Made by a program: the position numbers and the translations under genes. Below, piece by piece: positions 52,201 to 61,610 of a DNA stretch of 64,000 nucleotides (position 1 is its first letter; every line of letters starts with the position of its first letter). Origin of the DNA: Apoderus coryli (lineage: Eukaryota; Arthropoda; Insecta; Coleoptera; Attelabidae); the NCBI GenBank assembly GCA_911728435.2, contig OU452198.1:12434001-12498000 (forward strand), read 5' to 3'. Under the pieces are notes generated by a model that saw nothing but the letters and a program-made list of their open reading frames with translations, had not been told where the DNA came from and did no database searches.

Positions 52201-55200
52201 TAAACAAAATATACAAGATTATCGCAGTATTACGGATAGCCCTCGTACTTCTACACTTCTGTAAACATAAAAATAATCTGCCATGCCGATGAATGGAATA
52301 AGACCTACTGATAAAGCGCTAGACAAAAAAAAACGTAGAGGTTATCTGCAGGTCTGCAGCATAAGAATATACCTACTCGTATTACATAAGTTATTAGGCT
52401 TAGAATTGAGCTTATACTATCGCATAAGATTTCCATAAAGTTCCTTTTTCTTAATCTCATTTATTTTTAAAACGAGAATAGCTATCTCTAAAACAGAACG
52501 AACACACAATAAAGAAAAAGAAAACAATTTTAAAATTTCTAAACATAAACTCATGTAAATCGCACATTTCGTAGCATAAATTGTTTTAGCTTTGACTTGG
52601 ATATTTTAGAAATTCTGGCATTTTTTTAGATAATCAGACAGTGTTATGTGTTTGGACTGTATGATTGCGTTACAAACAATTGATGCAAAGCTGAAGTTGT
52701 TTGATCTTTGTGATGCGGTCTTTGATTGAGAACTTAAGGAACTGGCCAACAAAATAATCGATGATCTTGTTTGCAATTGAAGTAGGTTGACTTCGGTTTC
52801 TATTCAGATTCCGTATTAACGTGAAGAGATCGTGCGTGATTGGTTTTATGATTGGAAGGACGCGCATCGGTCGATTTATGGATCGTTTTGCGATTACCGT
52901 TTACGAATTTCGATTCTGTTGTGTCGAGTTTTACTGATTTGTGATTAGTTTTGTCAATTTCCCAATGTTGGGACGTATTTTGATCTAATTTGCCACTCAT
53001 AATATAGATTATGATGGAATCCCACGAATCTGTTGGTTCGCCTAGTCGGTTTAATGTTTTTAGGTGCTTGAATAAATTTTCATATAGGTAGCGAATTTTT
53101 GTGGCGGACGCCACTGTTACGGATGCCATGTTGAATATAGCCTGTAAATGATTTTCGACAACAAGAGGTTTGTTGTATATATCGCATCGCGGTTGCCATG
53201 CTAACTCGTAATTATCAGGTTCAAATCAATTTCGGCAAGAACTTGTGGTGCTGAACCTCCATATCTGCCGTTCTGGATAGCGTTCATTGAACAAACTGTA
53301 ACGAACAAGAAAATGTACACCTGTTGGCAACACCGCTACGCGTCTCGTTAAACTCGAGCTAGTGTGTCGTAGCCCGCCATGAATCTAGAATGGACATACG
53401 TACGCCAGAATGTTCGACTACTCTCTGGAAGGGTTCGAGAAAGAGGGCAAATCATATATAAAGCCAACATAACAGTCGACGGGAAATCAGTGAATAGTTG
53501 AGTACAGTGTTGTGACATATAAATAAAAACGTTACAATATGAACAGCAGGGTGTATATGTATAGTTATATCAAAATGTTGTTTTTCTTTCTTTTTTATGC
53601 TCTTATGCTTAATACTTAATTCTGATATCAAGATAATTTGTCTTGTAATTTGTTTCTTGTTTCTTGCTGTTGGACAATAAATGCACACTTAATACTATTT
53701 TGCGAAAGTTAAGAATAGATTTCTGAAGATTAATCAAATCATGCGACAATATATTTTTATAAATTAAATATAAATGTCGTCATAATTTTAGCGATAACGT
53801 TTATGTTATAATAAATCTGCATACATGTAAGAACGTACATTAAATCAAATTAGAAAATAATTTCATTGATGAATATGACTACAAATTTAGCGAGACATAA
53901 TTATTCATTTATCATTTTCAAATTGTTTTCTGATAAAATATTAGGTATCTCAAACCAATGAATGTTAAGTCGGCTATTGGAGGCTCACGGGATTTACCAG
54001 GTCAAATACAAATAAGCATGTATTTACATTCACAGTCAATAATATAATAATCATCTGTGCTAAAAATATAGGGTGGTCTACTAAAAATTTCCTGCGTTTT
54101 TTCCGCGCCGCGATTACATTTGAGGTACAATAATTTGATGTTAATTTGCCATTTCATAAATTTATATCATCATAATAATCCATACAAATTAAGTTTGGCC
54201 ATTGCCATTACACAACGGCGCGGCGTGAATATTGTTTTAAAAGAAACGCGGGAATAAATTTGAACTTAATCGAAGTATGCAGCTCTCAAATCTGTTGAAA
54301 AGTTTGGTACGTCAAATTTATTTTGGTAAAAAGTGATTTCAAATATTTTGCGAGTTCGGTATTCATCTAAAATAAAATAAGTTGTAATAATTTAAAAATG
54401 TATCAAAATTATGAAAAATATGACATTTTAAAATGCTTTATCGAATGTAATGAAAATATAGAAGCTGCGAAGAATCTTTACAAAAACGGATATCCAGAGA
54501 GACTGCAGCCATCGAATTCGATGTTTCAAAGATTAAAAAACAACCTTATTAATTTTGGGTGCGTTTCGGAAACCACCGACTACTGTCAATAATATCGCAA
54601 GAACTTACAGTTTTGGGTGCAGTTGCAAATAACCCATGCTTATCCACCCGAATGTATGAGGGCGAAACAGTTGTCCCAAGAGCATCAGCGCAGAGAATTT
54701 TAAGAAAACATAAATTTACCGAATGCGAGTCATTCATTTACTTCCACAGATTTAAACTTTGGTATTTGAACTGTTATACATGGGCACAAGCCAATCCGCA
54801 TTTTGCTGATGAGTGGATAGAAAATCGAGGACCTATAGCTTGGCCAGGCAGGTCACCACACTTAACACCTTTAGATTTCTATCTTTGGGGACGAATTAAA
54901 GACTTAATTTACAAACAATGAATTACCTCAAGAGAGTTGTTGCAGGAAGCATTGCACAATGCTTTTGCCATGGTTACCACTTTGGAGATAAGCTCTGTTA
55001 TGAAGAAAATTAAAAACGATAGAAAAATTCTAAATAGAGGTTCTTAAATGGGATTAAGTAAGCTCCATTTTAACCCACATTCGATTTTGTTTCGAAATTT
55101 GGAAACGAAAATAAATGCCTTCATCAAATTTTTTTTTCCAGAAACATACCTATATTTTTACATAGTTCAAGAGAGCTAATTTTTCTAAAAAATAATATTT

Positions 55201-58200
55201 TCATTCGTTAAACAATTATAAGCAAATTTGTAGGAAAAACTATTACCAAAAATTCGCAACCTTCACAACTCTTAAACAAGTAGGCTTTGGAAACAAACTG
55301 CAATTATATCTGTCTCTCTCTCTCTCTCTCTTTTTTTATTATTGGCCTCTACAACTAAGGTAATTTAGCCATTTTTGTTAGTTAATTTAATTGAGTGAGT
55401 TTTGGACCTACAGTTTAGCGTGGAATCCGAACCACGGTCATCGACTGCCAGATGCCAGCACCTACGACTATGTAGTTCATAACTACATGGCATTGGCAAG
55501 TCTACCGACTCGACCGGGAGCGCTGTCCACCCATCCAACCACCATCCACGCGACCAGATACTGCGATTATATCTGTCAATAATTAAACTAATGGTTGACA
55601 AATAGGTTTATCGTCATTTGATGTGTGCATTTTATGTTAAAAAAATGTTTACGATTAACGAAAAAGTTGACATGTTATTTGTCAATCCGATTGAAAATGA
55701 AGAACATTTTGGCATTAACGTTTGGTGTGGTATTATTAAGTAAATTAAGTTATACATAGTATGAATATCTTCATTTAGAAAGACGGTTCGCTATTCACCA
55801 AATTTTTCAGTTTCACATAAATTTGCAACAATACAACTTTTTTTATAATAATTCGATCCTCAAATTTTAATTTAATATTATTTACATTCATATATTGCAC
55901 TGAATTCATCTTTACTATTGTAATTGTTCAAAATCGAAACATTCACTTTATAATACTCAAAAAGCGCTCGCGAAAACAAAACCAACACCACACGACTGAT
56001 GGGTTATGGCAGCGCCCCAGATATGACGTCGTCACAAATGCGTTTAATTTCTACTGTTACTAGCGTATAGCGTAGCGATGCATTGCTGTCTCTGTTTTTC
56101 GCACGCGATAGCAAAGAAAACAATAGAGGCACAAAAATGTTGTGTTTGGACATGCTCTTGGGAGCATCGTTAGATGTACTAAGACCTGTTCTGTTTCATT
56201 ACCGTGAATAGACGCGCTGCAAAAGTGATTATAGCATAGACAGGGCCGTCTTCGATTGAAATTTCCAAATGCAAAATTTTATACGGAATTCTAACGAAAT
56301 TACACTGGTCTGTGCGAAGTATAAAATCTAAAATTATTTTTTCTACTTCAATTTTTAGGTAGGGCACGTGCCCACGTGCCCTTATGGACCAACCGCCACT
56401 GAGTTTTTTCTACAAATTTGCTTATAATTTTTTAACGAAAAAACATAGCACATTTTACTTTCCCGACACAGGGAAAGTATTGTGAATGCGCTAAAAAAAA
56501 ATTGAGATAAAGACGGATATAAGCATTTTGAAGTTCCCTGAAACGATTATGACAATTTCCAGATGGAAGTCTGTCTGTCTGTGTGTGTATGTGTGTGTGT
56601 CTGTATGTAATCTACCACGATATCGCCCAACCGCTTTAACCAATTGAGCTAGATTTTGGTACATGAGTTTGAGGCAGTCATAGGATGAAGCCATTAGATT
56701 TTGTTTCAAATCGCTTAAGCCCTGTGATAGGGGTAGACACAACCACTAAATTTTCATATATCACTAGGGGTCGAGTGATACATCATTTTAAAGCATTTTT
56801 TATCTGCTTTAGAGTGACAGGTCACTTTTGATATATGCCCTCATAATTCTCGAGAAAATTGCATCAGTATTGGAATGAATATTCTTATAATAATATTATT
56901 ATGTACTTTATAACACATCGATACAGCGTTCGCTTCGCATGCTTATATATATTATCATTGTACCATATTGTCAAAGATTAATCTACACAATAGATAGTCA
57001 GCGTATATGGGAAATAAAACAAAAATTGAAACTGTCTCGACACGAGCTACATCTATTAGAAAAACATGCAACCATGGAAATTGTAGATGGCGTTATATGT
57101 ATTGTGTTGAAATAAAATAATCATATGGGCAATGTTAGACAAGGACGAGTATACTTTCCCCTACGAGGTGGGAGTTTGTTTTTATATTATAGGTATCATA
57201 TATGTACTACTGTGCAGCAGTGTTTTTTGTTTAAAATTATATGGTATACGTATACCTATCTACGCAAAGATTAATGTGTATGGACGAAAATAAAAGAAAT
57301 TACTATAATAGTATAAATATACAGGGCTGGTTTATTAAATGTTTTCGACAATAATTTTAAATGACTAAAATAATATTATTTTAGTCATTTAATTTTAAAT
57401 TTCGGATATAAGGATGCATCAAAAAGTTATATTTAAATTAACGAAATTTGGCGTTATAGATAGGACTTCCGGTTATTACCTGATTCAGTTTTAAGGATCA
57501 AACTCAAACAGCAGATTCAACTTGTCGTTAACATTATGAAAAAATAAATCTCAGAGGCGGGTAAATTAAAGGGGCATACAGGCGTGAAATGCTACCCTAA
57601 CTTTTTTATGCACATTTTTTGCGTGTGTTTCAATTCGGAGATGTAAAATCTAACAAATTATATACGTAATAAATGTATCCTTCTGTGATATTGATAGAAA
57701 GTCATCGTTATCGCGTAATATCGATTTTAAGAAATGTTAATATTAAAAAGGCTGTGCTTTTTACAAGTTGCTGAAGTAAATAAGGTTTGAAATTTCCAGC
57801 ATGACAATAATTATTTAAAAAAATACGGTTTCGAAATGCAGGATGTAAAAAATTAGAATTTTTAATCTGTTTTTAATGAAAATTTAAATCTATTGAGAAA
57901 TATGGTTCAGGGTTTTTGTGAAATGTATTTTACTCCAAAGATTCTACTCATCGATTATAACCGAATTAATTTACTCAAAAATATCTATACTAGTAAAATA
58001 ACACAATTATCACAATTAGGTTCAAATTCTGCAACGCCGAATTGAAAAAAAACTTACAGTCTCCCTAATATTGGTTTTTGTGCAATGATCATAAAACTTT
58101 AAAAAACTAACGATTTATGTAGATTGTATTGTTAACACGTTTCGTAAAAAACCACCAACAGGGTGTTAAAAGTATCACGACAATAACTTTTTTCATGTTT

Positions 58201-61082
58201 TAACAAGTACAATCGTCTGCTTCAGATTGATCCTTAAAAACTGAATAACAGTTTCTCTATATAAAAAAATAAAACTCGTAAATATCATCCCCAAACATTT
58301 AATTTGATTACAATTACATAACACCATATTTGAAAGTAAATAAAAAAAAACAGCATTACCTAGTTTGACAGATTTGCAAATTGCAAATCAAAGTATCTAT
58401 GTATACAGGGTGTTGCATAAGTACTTGTACAAACTTTAAAGGGTGATTCTTTGACTAATTTTAAGATACAAATTTCATATGTACATGGGTCCGTTGTTCA
58501 ATAGCATCGCAATTTGGTGCAATTCGGGATACAGGTGTATTGATGACACCAGAGCTGTCAAAAGAACTAATAAAAAATACGAAAAATAACAAAATACAAA
58601 TGTCATTCAAAAGACAACAATGCACATAATAGTCGGTACCAAGCCAAATAGGTAGTAGGTAAATATAGATTTACTTTGTTTCGGGCTTGGGCTTGGCACC
58701 GACTTATTGTAATCAAAACTACCCACCAAACGGATACATTTAATTTTACGCAGATGCTCAAAATGTTAACTTTCTTTCATTAATAGAGACCTGTGAAGTG
58801 AGCTTACCTCTTACGCCCACGTATTAAGTACTAAGTTTCAGTTATCAGTTATAATTTTTTATTTTCCAAGAAAGCGAAACGAGATATTTAAAACGGCATT
58901 GCGCCGCCCTCATGTATACCTCCGGGGGCGGCATCGAAAATCGCTACACGTCACAAACTTGTAAATGCTTAGAACTACCCCTATATCAAATTTCTATTTT
59001 CTATCTTTTTTGTTTCATACCCAAAGCCCTATTCCTACCGAACTTATTATTTACCCGGAGAAACATTAAAAAGAAGTAAAATTTAAGTACCTAAACCGAT
59101 AAAGTGGAACTTATACCTGATGAAGAGACAGACTATTATAATAGGTATACCTAATATAATATAGGTAGCACTGATAATTTTTTTATTATAGGTATTATAA
59201 GATCTACAACAATCTTGTTACATCTTTGCCACATTGTCTACGTGAAATATTTAGTCAAAAGTATGTTTCTATCTAAAAGCTTTTCATTTAACGATTGTTC
59301 GCCACTGATCATGGGACTGGTCTAGTCTTGAAACATGTATGACATGGATTAAATATTATTATATTAAATTTAATTCATAGAGATTAGGCTTTTATTTCAA
59401 TACTGTACTTGTAATAAATCACCCTGTGTGTTTCTTTTACCGACGAATTGGCAACAGCACGACACACACCACATTCCCTTGTTTTTTTTTCTACCCTCCC
59501 TGCGTATCCCCTCCAGATTAATACAGAATTTCATCAATTTCTCTCTCTGACAATACAGCATTGCCGGTGCATATCTGTTGCAAATGATCTAAATAATTGT
59601 TATACGTTGCGTTTTGTTTTTGATATTAATAAACTACAAAACGGTTTCTGGCTGTGACAATACTGCTCTATGCTTTACACGCTAGTCTACGCCACGTAGT
59701 GGCAGGCATACTTAGAGATGTTCTGATTTTAATGCATTGGGCTGACTATCTATTGTGTAGATTAATCTTTGATATTGTTTATATATCTATGTATATAGTT
59801 AAGTTTCTGTGATGTATTATGTGACTATGAATGAAACTTGTTGAAAAATTTGATTTTGCTTCGCATGCGGAAGGTTATGGTTTTGAATCGAATATTTTTT
59901 TTTAATTTTTGAGTAAAGTAGAACCTCTTTTCAGAATTTTTGTATCGTTTTTCATTTTCTCATAACAGAGCTAAGACATCGAGTTTTGCTCACCCTGTAC
60001 ATATTGTTGACACTTTAATATACATATGTATCATTTGTTGTCAAAAAAATCCTTGATAATGTAGTCGTTACAATAAATGAGTTTAGTTAATTGTTTGTAC
60101 TAAATTTTTGGGGTGCAAAACAGTTGAAACTTGGCAACTGCATTAATAGGCATGGCCATACTTGATTTGTGTGGATTATTTTCAAAGTCAAATATATATT
60201 GTAAGGTTTAAAAAATATATATAACTTGTTGAATATTTTTGAAAAGGGAATTTTAGGGGCTGTAAGAAAATCTAAAATTATTCAGGGTGTCCCATAAGGA
60301 AAAAATAATTTTCTTTACAGTAACCTTACGAATGGCCCTGTAATAAAATAGGTTACTATATCTTATTCTACATTGAAAAGTGCCATAAAAGAAATCGACC
60401 AAAATTGAGAAACACCACCTAGCGGCTTAACCGTTACAGATAGCCAAATTTAGTTTGCACCAGTGAGCATTTCATAAAATTTGACCTTGGTTAATTTTTT
60501 TCTGCCTTCGACAGGAACATGAGTTAAGAAACCGTGTAATTTGTGCCACACTGTACAACACCAGCAATAATCAAAATTGCAACACTTAGAATTCAATAAC
60601 ATTGTATTCGTATAAACCAATAATTATGAGAGCAAATATATACAATACTTACTATAGTAGTTGATGTTAAACTATTAAAATTTAATTTTTGAAATTAAAA
60701 CAAGACGAACTTTAGAAAATGTACAAAAACCGTGCTAAATTGGGATTCGATATCAATCAGACTTTAAAAACCTCTATAGGCACAATCTCTCTGAAATTGG
60801 TACAATTAACAATACATGCGAAACATGCGTTGAGATTTCTAAAAACTTTAATGAAATTACATAATAATTTGACTTACTTAGAAATCGACTAGTTTTCATA
60901 CGATAGCCCAATATTTCAGTTTTCTTGGGCACTACGTCCGTTTGCACTTTATCAAAGAAATCTTTGGTCAAAGCCGGTCCTCTGACAAAAAATTGGTTGC
61001 ATGTCCTTTCCAAATTAGATTGCATTTTGTTGCACGATATATCTGAATATTGTTCACTATCTCGGCGGTAAATTTCATTCAT
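40093..61082 (-). CDS. CD36/scavenger receptor class B family membrane protein (gene B, 6 coding exons)
   Basis: Minus-strand join: 61082-60878, 46487-46154, 46045-45637, 45327-45066, 44971-44724, 40296-40093. This gives 1662 nt and 553 residues, all GT/AG and in phase. Residues 1-68 are a polar cytosolic N-terminus, ~70-92 the first membrane helix ('LSGFFLLFATSFLITIIMWA'), then the CD36 ectodomain, and ~517-534 the second helix before a 19-residue tail. Hallmarks are 'KIYLFNYTNVEKYEEK', 'VQEVGPYAYEE', 'CGLLSWRDG', 'SCFCKDGSCAPKGFLNVTQC' (the full cysteine motif, unlike gene A), 'APHLYGTD' and 'HPTMGIVMGGKSRLQVNVQV'. Expected role: lipid or ligand uptake at the cell surface or endosome. The subfamily is not resolved. 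Intron 1 is 14.4 kb and intron 5 is 4.4 kb, both packed with transposons. Confidence 0.92.
40397..40610. repeat. Perfect palindrome with hammerhead-like motif
   Basis: Arms of about 90 bp ('taactgcgtaaaataaaaca' through 'tttcaaaatcacacgacgtt') around a 25-base centre. In gene B intron 5. The centre reads, on the minus strand, TTGATAA, CCAC-tgt-GTGG, GAAAC, GTC: a degenerate relative of the other ribozyme-like loci. Confidence 0.85.
40793..40834 (+). ncRNA. Hammerhead-like motif
   Basis: ACCA / CTGAAGA / GAAAG-tttgaa-CTTTC (stem II, 5 perfect pairs) / GAAAC / CATG-type stem III / GTA / TGGT (stem I, 4 pairs). Core A at position 5. A 'ttgtggag' Penelope-type tail follows at about 40881. Confidence 0.42.
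40981..41999 (-). mobile_element. Rearranged mariner with its 3' end duplicated in inverse at the other side
   Basis: TA-flanked. 40981-41191 and 41790-41999 are ~210-bp inverted copies of the transposase C-terminal coding end plus terminal repeat ('cgaggcatgtttttaagtaa'). The normal 5' end and the first ~110 transposase codons are missing and were replaced by the second copy of the 3' end. Confidence 0.88.
41079..41786 (-). pseudogene. Mariner transposase, N-terminally truncated
   Basis: 235 codons without stop. 'VTGDETWVAY' (first Asp), 'IVLLHDNARLH' (second Asp) and '[20 protein letters not shown]' (third Asp, 34 residues after the second) are all present, so the D,D34D triad is intact. 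The DNA-binding helix-turn-helix half is lost, so the product could not bind its ends. Different lineage from the mariner at 20.3 kb. Confidence 0.88.
42951..43345. mobile_element. hAT-like MITE inside the Tc1 remnant
   Basis: Ends 'cagtgctgccaatggc' and 'gccaatcggcaacactg' are inverted. It is absent from the other arm, which shows the empty site. Flanks 'aaaatgga' and 'aaaattaa' fit a decayed 8-bp duplication of the 'aaaatgaa' empty site. The interior repeats 'aattatgcgc'. Confidence 0.65.
43740..43905 (+). mobile_element. Penelope-type 3' tail with hammerhead-like motif
   Basis: 43786-43823 reads CCA / CTGATGA / GGAAC-gaga-GTTCC (5 perfect pairs) / GAAAT / ATG / TT / TGG. This is a canonical core with a short stem I. 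Downstream 'tttttgtggagactgaa' matches the tail at 28.4 kb (minus strand). Confidence 0.5.
44724..44971 (-). CDS. Gene B coding exon 5
   Basis: 'GVPIFYSAPHLYGTDKKVQT', 'HPTMGIVMGGKSRLQVNVQV' and a C-terminal 'ILPVAWFEV'. The first two are strong CD36 motifs. Acceptor 'aaatttctag', donor GTG|GTAAGT. Confidence 0.93.
45066..45327 (-). CDS. Gene B coding exon 4: cysteine-rich segment
   Basis: Starts 'ESDGITFPLNLVKNKQMLKF' and carries 'NSCFCKDGSCAPKGFLNVTQ' with the C-x-C and following Cys typical of the family's disulphide cluster. The final split Gly codon (phase 1) is at the same place as the exon 7/8 junction of gene A. Confidence 0.93.
45637..46045 (-). CDS. Gene B coding exon 3
   Basis: 136 codons after completing a split Arg: 'FIPELSNGTESDIVIVPNMI', 'LLAGAATVKDTMFLVRMSFS' and 'LLSWRDGVQQEEFTMNTGAR', ending 'YWATDACNNIQ'. 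This matches the middle of the CD36 ectodomain ('..PN......AA', 'F.MNTG'). Confidence 0.93.
46154..46487 (-). CDS. Gene B coding exon 2: first membrane helix and start of ectodomain
   Basis: Contains the membrane segment, 'SEKSPFYDMWRQPQVKPIVK', 'IYLFNYTNVEKYEEKLDEKL' and 'EVGPYAYEETMEKVNV'. Acceptor 'attttcag', donor CAG|GTAAAT, phase 2. Confidence 0.93.
47428..49529 (-). mobile_element. Penelope-like element, endonuclease-less
   Basis: Flanked by the direct repeat 'gaaaaattattt' (47416-47427, 49530-49541). The empty site is visible in arm A near 42770 ('aaataatttttggcaacgtg'). It carries a Penelope-type reverse transcriptase, but no GIY-YIG endonuclease motif ('GVYKI..C' / 'Y+GQT') was found before the 3' end, so it is truncated or belongs to an endonuclease-less lineage. 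On the minus strand the 3' end has 'ggactgatgatggctaac', similar to the other Penelope-type tails. Confidence 0.85.
47611..49490 (-). pseudogene. Penelope-like reverse transcriptase, frameshifted
   Basis: 49490-48324 (388 codons) contains 'FTKADKGNCLVILDRVDYIS', 'PRLYGLPKIHKPSCPIRPVV', 'LFSLDVTNLFPSIPPEE', 'ETGLAMGSNLSPFLAEIFM' and 'RYVDDF', the order and wording of Penelope-family fingers and palm; 'YVDDF' holds the catalytic Asp pair. 48385-48122 and 48096-47611 continue in other frames ('TKLPFLDISIIRD', 'GFEIYRKPTTTDTLI', 'LSLTYTGSYCLKIAKMI'). There are two frame changes. The first Met may not be the true start, because the element begins only 39 bases upstream. Confidence 0.88.
49800..50680. 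other. Gene B intron 1: nothing recognised
   Basis: AT-rich with poly-A runs. No coding or repeat partner seen. Confidence 0.4.
50685..51055 (+). mobile_element. LINE 3' end fragment
   Basis: Encodes 'MPLYRTAKFLRSFTYSYNSV' and ends 'MNWLKEHLLSCQ', the C-terminus of a Jockey-type ORF2. A 3' region with 'ggctagacttcgcccatttc' and an AATAAA-like signal follows. Confidence 0.5.
51060..51750. other. Gene B intron 1: nothing recognised
   Basis: No gene or repeat structure seen; the 68-codon frame at 51080 lacks motifs. Confidence 0.35.
51755..51860 (-). mobile_element. LINE 3' tail
   Basis: The minus strand ends 'gggcaataaatgatgattat' plus (TAT)n, a usual insect LINE terminus. A CAGGGTGGGC element end abuts at 51852. 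Confidence 0.4.
51900..52640. other. Gene B intron 1: nothing recognised
   Basis: AT-rich. No coding recognised on either strand. Confidence 0.35.
52650..53129 (-). pseudogene. BEL/Pao retrotransposon gag fragment
   Basis: 53129-52800 encodes 'IRYLYENLFKHLKTLNRLGE', 'PTDSWDSIIIYIMSGKLD' and 'QHWE', the DUF1759-type gag motif of BEL/Pao elements. 52867-52670 encodes 'FLKFSIKDRITKIKQLQLCI' and 'NCL', the segment entering the zinc knuckle. The two frames overlap with a shift, and the stretch between them is shortened. No pol follows. Confidence 0.75.
53322..53560 (+). repeat. Possible LTR fragment
   Basis: Starts 'tgttggcaacaccgctacgc' as many BEL-type LTRs do and has a TATATAAAG box at 53455. 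But its promoter points away from the adjacent gag fragment, so it is either inverted or from another element. No second LTR seen. Confidence 0.25.
53700..54060. other. Gene B intron 1: nothing recognised
   Basis: AT-rich, no structure seen. Confidence 0.35.
54072..55047 (+). mobile_element. DUF4817-type transposase element remnant
   Basis: The left end is 'tatagggtggtctactaaaa'. 54398-54590 encodes 'MYQNYEKYDILKCFIECNEN' and 'KNGYPERLQPSNSMFQRLKN', the DUF4817-type helix-turn-helix. The next frame carries 'ISQELTVLGAVANNPCLSTR' and 'VPRASAQRILRKHKF'. The DDE core with the first two acidic residues is deleted. 54790-55047 gives 'WIENRGPIAWPGRSPHLTPL' and 'DFYLWGRIKDLIYKQ', the third-acid region. 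A right end was not found. Confidence 0.7.
55340..55575 (-). mobile_element. SINE, second copy (5' truncated)
   Basis: Minus-strand match to 32520-32710, sharing 'gactcgaccgggagcgctgt/acggtgctcccggtcgagtc' and 'gcgtggaatccgaaccacgg/ccgtggctcggattccacgc' in opposite orientations. The A-rich tail lies at 55331-55340. Confidence 0.7.
55600..56440. other. Gene B intron 1: no gene recognised
   Basis: Contains a locally GC-richer stretch around 56000-56110 with 'tgacgtcgtcac'. Promoter-like or repeat; not resolved. Confidence 0.3.
56450..56952 (+). repeat. Dispersed repeat with tRNA-Ala-like module, copy 2
   Basis: Starts near 'tttcccgacacagggaaagt' and has a (GT)n-rich middle ('gtctgtctgtgtgtgtatgt') and the blocks shared with 1490-1800. 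It ends in 'gatacagcgttcgcttcgca', the D and anticodon arms of a tRNA-Ala-like sequence. The T arm is lost. Confidence 0.55.
56972..57003 (+). repeat. Short exact repeat, inverted partner at 59741
   Basis: 'agattaatctacacaatag' plus 'atagtcagc' here reappears inverted at 59741-59772. Next to both lies a 'cttcgcatgc' tRNA-like fragment (56933 and 59858), so they are two pieces of one repeat family. Confidence 0.5.
57010..58390. other. Gene B intron 1: no gene recognised
   Basis: A near-perfect palindrome with ~23-base arms is at 57353-57402 ('aaatgactaaaataatatta'). A 'cagggtgttaaaagtatcac' element end is at 58160. Nothing coding. Confidence 0.4.
58400..59290. other. Gene B intron 1: element end and hairpin
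   Basis: 'tacagggtgttgcataagta' at 58406 is a transposon terminus. 'agtcggtaccaagcc' at 58631 and 'ggcttggcaccgact' at 58690 form a hairpin. No coding. Confidence 0.4.
59302..59345 (+). ncRNA. Hammerhead-like motif
   Basis: CCA / CTGATCA / GGGACT-ggtct-AGTCTT (stem II, 6 pairs of which 2 are G-T) / GAAAC / ATG / TA / TGA. Stem I is weak. Confidence 0.35.
60420..60560 (+). repeat. Dispersed repeat end, partner of 8790-8915
   Basis: Same order of blocks as at 8.8 kb, ending 'gtgccacactgtaca'. A 'cagggtgtcccataagg' end in the opposite sense lies at 60284, so an element may span 60284-60558. Confidence 0.45.
60878..61082 (-). CDS. Gene B coding exon 1: cytosolic N-terminus
   Basis: 68 codons plus one base: 'MNEIYRRDSEQYSDISCNKM' to 'RMKTSRFL', then donor A|GTAAGT. 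An in-frame TAA nine codons before the ATG fixes the start within this exon. Joining the single A to the next exon gives '...SRFL-I-LSGFFLLF', running straight into the first membrane helix. Confidence 0.82.
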
Positions 61083-61089
61083 TTTCGTG

Positions 61090-61605
61090 TGTTTATTTAA
61101 TTTGTTTTATACTAATAAGACAATGTAAACAATTCACTACTAATCTTTTAAAACTCGTATTGTGTCAATATATGAAGGCTTACGATGTTCGTTAGAGTAA
61201 CTTATATGGAACTAAAAGTTTAAGAATCTTATTTTGTTATCTTCGTGTATAAAAAAACAAGAAAGACGGCAAAGAGAAGAAAAAATATCAAAATCCTTAT
61301 CAGTATGTTATGATTTCGTATTTGTAACGAGATTTCATTTCTTATAAATATGGTCTGATGTCTATAAATACGTTAAAGAATAAAAATATTATTTTATATT
61401 TATTTGTGTGTTATGAAATGTGTTTTTTCATCTTGAACCAAACAAATCAGTAACCATTGGTGCCAAATTTGAATAGAAGCTTTGCCTTTATACTTATCGT
61501 TATGAATAGAATTTTCGGATGCTAAACAGCGCCAGTTTGAGGGGGGTGCTGTGCTAGGACGCTAATAGCAACCCGCGGTAAATTATGGAGTGCGCGCCGG
61601 CAGTG
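61090..61605. other. Upstream of gene B: promoter region, nothing specific recognised
   Basis: The 500 bases 5' of the gene B first coding exon contain no TE signature until 61611. An untranslated exon or promoter must lie here or further up. No clear TATA/initiator pair could be assigned. Confidence 0.3.
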
Positions 61606-61610
61606 ATATA

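Noticed and set aside
56140..56400. A conserved exon near 'gcacgtgcccacgtgccc'
   Set aside because: The 62-codon minus frame has no recognisable motif or splice partners. The GC-rich palindrome is more like a repeat end.
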